Part shown: one piece after another, positions 62,158 to 64,000 of the stretch
How the letters are laid out: the number at the start of each line of letters is the position of its first letter
Numbering within the stretch: the stretch's first letter is position 1
Origin: Asaia bogorensis_B
GTDB lineage: Bacteria > Pseudomonadota > Alphaproteobacteria > Acetobacterales > Acetobacteraceae
Assembly (NCBI RefSeq): GCF_900465315.1
Contig: NZ_UBIX01000010.1
Strand: one strand, 5' to 3'
DNA: 64,000 nucleotides
Program-made: the position numbers and the translations under genes
Notes under the pieces: model-generated
What the model was told of the DNA's origin: nothing
The model's input: the letters and a program-made list of their open reading frames with translations, nothing else
Databases searched by the model: none

Positions 62158-63438
62158 TCAGGCGCGCGGGAGGATCGAGCGGCCTGCGTAGCGGGCAGCA
62201 GTTGCCAGCTCGTTCTCAATGCGGATCAGCTGATTGTACTTTGCCGTACGATCGGAGCGTGACAGCGAGCCCGTCTTGATCTGACCGCAATTGGTCGCCA
62301 CGGCGAGATCAGCGATGATCGAATCTTCGGTCTCACCCGAGCGATGGCTCATGACGCACTTGTAGCCGGCGCGATGCGCGGTTTCCATGGCGCGGAGCGT
62401 TTCGGTCAGCGTGCCGATCTGATTGACCTTAACCAGCAGGGCATTGGCCGTGTTGCTCTCGATGCCACGCACCAGACGCTCGGTGTTGGTCACGAACAGG
62501 TCGTCCCCGACGAGCTGCAGCTTGTGGCCAAGCTTGGCGGTCAGCTCTGCCCAGCCTTCCCAGTCGTCTTCTGCAAGCCCGTCCTCGATCGAGACGATCG
62601 GGTAGCGTGCTGCGAGATCGGCCAGGTAGTCGATCATGCCCGAGGAGTCGAGATCGCGGCCTTCACCGTCCATCTTGTAGCGACCATCGCGATAGAACTC
62701 GGTGGCGGCACAATCAAGCGCGAAGGTTACGTCTTCACCAAGGCGATAACCAGCACCTTCGACCGACTTCGAGATGAAGCCAAGCGCTTCGTCTGCCGAC
62801 TTCAGACCCGGAGCAAAGCCGCCTTCATCACCAACATTGGTGTTATGTCCAGCTGCATGCAGGTTCTTCTTCAGGTGCGCGAAGATTTCCGATCCCATAC
62901 GCACGGCGTCCATGATCGTCGGTGCGCCGACCGGCTGGATCATGAATTCCTGGATATCGATGGGGTTATCGGCATGCTGGCCACCATTGACGATGTTCAT
63001 CATCGGCACGGGCAGGGTGTGTGCGAAAACGCCACCGACATAGCGATAAAGCGGGATATCCAGCTCGAGCGCGGTTGCCTTGGCGGTCGCCAGCGAGACG
63101 GCGAGGATCGAGTTGGCACCCAGACGCGCCTTGTTCGGCGTGCCGTCCAGCTCGATCATGGCTTCGTCGATGGCGATCTGATCCGACGATTCGGCGCCCT
63201 GCAGGGCGTCAAGGATCTCGCCTTCAGCGAAGGCAGCAGCCTTGAGAACGCCCTTGCCACCATAACGCGACTTGTCGCCGTCACGCAGCTCGACGGCCTC
63301 ATGGGCACCGGTGGAGGCACCGGACGGAACAGCAGCGCGGCCCTTGACACCCGAGGACAGTTCAACCTCGACTTCTACAGTCGGATTGCCACGGCTATCC
63401 AGAATCTCGCGAGCAATGATATCAATAATGGCGCTCAT
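62158..63438 (-). CDS. eno: enolase
   Basis: 426 aa from ATG 63438 (MSAIIDIIAREILDSRGNPT); the frame extends upstream without family sequence. Motifs: SGASTGAHEAVELRDGD, PMMNIVNGGQHADNPIDIQE, GDEGGFAPGL, the YPIVSIEDGLAEDDWEGWAE metal site and the MSHRSGETEDSIIADLAVAT loop with the catalytic Lys/His region. It converts 2-phosphoglycerate to PEP and is usually also a degradosome partner. The ftsB-like gene follows after 131 nt. Confidence 0.97.
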   Translation of the reverse strand: MSAIIDIIAREILDSRGNPTVEVEVELSSGVKGRAAVPSGASTGAHEAVELRDGDKSRYGGKGVLKAAAFAEGEILDALQGAESSDQIAIDEAMIELDGTPNKARLGANSILAVSLATAKATALELDIPLYRYVGGVFAHTLPVPMMNIVNGGQHADNPIDIQEFMIQPVGAPTIMDAVRMGSEIFAHLKKNLHAAGHNTNVGDEGGFAPGLKSADEALGFISKSVEGAGYRLGEDVTFALDCAATEFYRDGRYKMDGEGRDLDSSGMIDYLADLAARYPIVSIEDGLAEDDWEGWAELTAKLGHKLQLVGDDLFVTNTERLVRGIESNTANALLVKVNQIGTLTETLRAMETAHRAGYKCVMSHRSGETEDSIIADLAVATNCGQIKTGSLSRSDRTAKYNQLIRIENELATAARYAGRSILPRA

Positions 63439-63538
63439 TTGGGGGCTCCCTGTTTGAACGTTCGAACTTCGGGCATCACAAGGCGTCGAGACACCGGCGC
63501 TGTCAACTGGCGTTATGTGAAATGAGGATGGATATTCC

Positions 63539-64000
63539 GTGAGACCCCTGTCACCGCTCGTCATTTTCCTTGGTATCGCCGGTCTGGTGCCATTTATCAC
63601 CCTCGCTATGGCGGCCTTGTTCTGGGGTAGTCTGGGGCCAGTCACCCATATTGGCGTGGCGATGCTGGCCTATGGCGGCTGCATCCTGTCGTTCCTGGGG
63701 GCGGTTCACTGGGGGCTGGCGCTCGAGCAGCCTGCCATCATGCCGGCACAGGGCATGGGAGCGATTAACCGACGCAGGCTGTTCCTCGGCGTCATGCCAT
63801 CACTCTGGAGCTGGATCGCCATCTATGCAGGCGTCGTCTGGGCACCGCGCGGCGGTATCCTGATGGAAATGATCGGCTTTGTTCTGGTGTTGATGGCCGA
63901 GCGTGCTGCCTATCGCAAGGGCGCCCTGCCTGCTGGATACTTCCCGTTCCGTGCCCTGCTGACGGCTGTCGTGGTGCTTTGTCTGGCCGCCTGCCTCAGC
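63539..64000 (+). CDS. DUF3429 integral membrane protein (partial, runs off right edge)
   Basis: 154 codons from GTG 63539 (GAGGATGG upstream) to the window edge. At least four hydrophobic helices are visible: PLVIFLGIAGLVPFITLAMA, GVAMLAYGGCILSFLGAVHW, LFLGVMPSLWSWIAIYAGVV and LLTAVVVLCLAACLS. The FLGAVHWGLAL motif is the DUF3429 hallmark. Function unknown; it is widespread in Proteobacteria. The frame is cut by the edge, near its expected end. It is divergent from eno. Confidence 0.85.
   Translation, partial: MRPLSPLVIFLGIAGLVPFITLAMAALFWGSLGPVTHIGVAMLAYGGCILSFLGAVHWGLALEQPAIMPAQGMGAINRRRLFLGVMPSLWSWIAIYAGVVWAPRGGILMEMIGFVLVLMAERAAYRKGALPAGYFPFRALLTAVVVLCLAACLS

Noticed and set aside
62344..63525. 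393-codon frame opposite eno
   Set aside because: Shadow of the enolase gene, no recognisable protein sequence.

Overview
The window is about 60% G+C and looks like the chromosome of an acetic acid bacterium (Acetobacteraceae, Alphaproteobacteria). The evidence is a dnaA-dnaN-recF cluster preceded by rpsT and mutM, an alphaproteobacterial LexA box (GTTC-N7-GTTC) in front of lexA, an alpha-amino acid ester hydrolase very like the Acetobacter enzyme, and orphan TonB/Sel1 iron-uptake style genes. The genus cannot be fixed from the sequence alone.

Positions 1 to about 18,840 are the right-hand part of an HK97-type siphophage prophage whose left end lies outside the window. Reading right to left on the minus strand are early genes (Cro-like, CII-like, small DNA-binding proteins, Toprim primase, primase-helicase), a 9-bp iteron array that may be the phage origin, then HNH endonuclease, terminase, portal, protease, major capsid, connector genes and tail tube. 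A CI-like repressor sits divergently at 13.35 kb. Three nearly identical 19-bp palindromes flank it and probably form the lysogeny switch. A plus-strand operon (14.0-16.9 kb) ends in an AlpA-like excisionase and a tyrosine integrase. The capsid gene carries an exact 235-bp tandem duplication that frameshifts its 3' end.

Between the integrase and tRNA-Cys (the likely attachment site) lies an AT-rich three-gene minus-strand operon. It encodes an ADP-ribosyltransferase-like toxin, a small antitoxin-like protein and a SecB-like chaperone. This is the architecture of a toxin-antitoxin-chaperone (TAC) system, closest in layout to the anti-phage CmdTAC type, and is the most interesting cargo in the window.

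From 18.84 kb on, the sequence is core chromosome. In order it holds: tRNA-Cys, a TolC-like channel, valS, a Sel1-repeat protein, a TonB-dependent receptor, a Tat-exported 2H-phosphoesterase-like protein, a retropepsin-like protein, ilvD, an alpha-amino acid ester hydrolase, msrA, and a NitT/TauT-like ABC transporter with a double permease. Next come dut-coaBC-ubiE, divergent mutM, rpsT, dnaA-dnaN-recF, a 420-bp AT-rich gap, a glycosyl/glycerophosphotransferase-like gene, guaB, an RsmB-type methyltransferase, a CPA1 antiporter, an L,D-transpeptidase, an OmpR-type regulator, xth, a dipeptidase, uvrC, pgsA and a lipoprotein. A decayed or empty 1.1-kb stretch follows, then lexA, rpmG, an ftsB-like gene, eno and a truncated DUF3429 membrane protein at the right edge. 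Most of the host half is replication, repair, nucleotide and envelope housekeeping.
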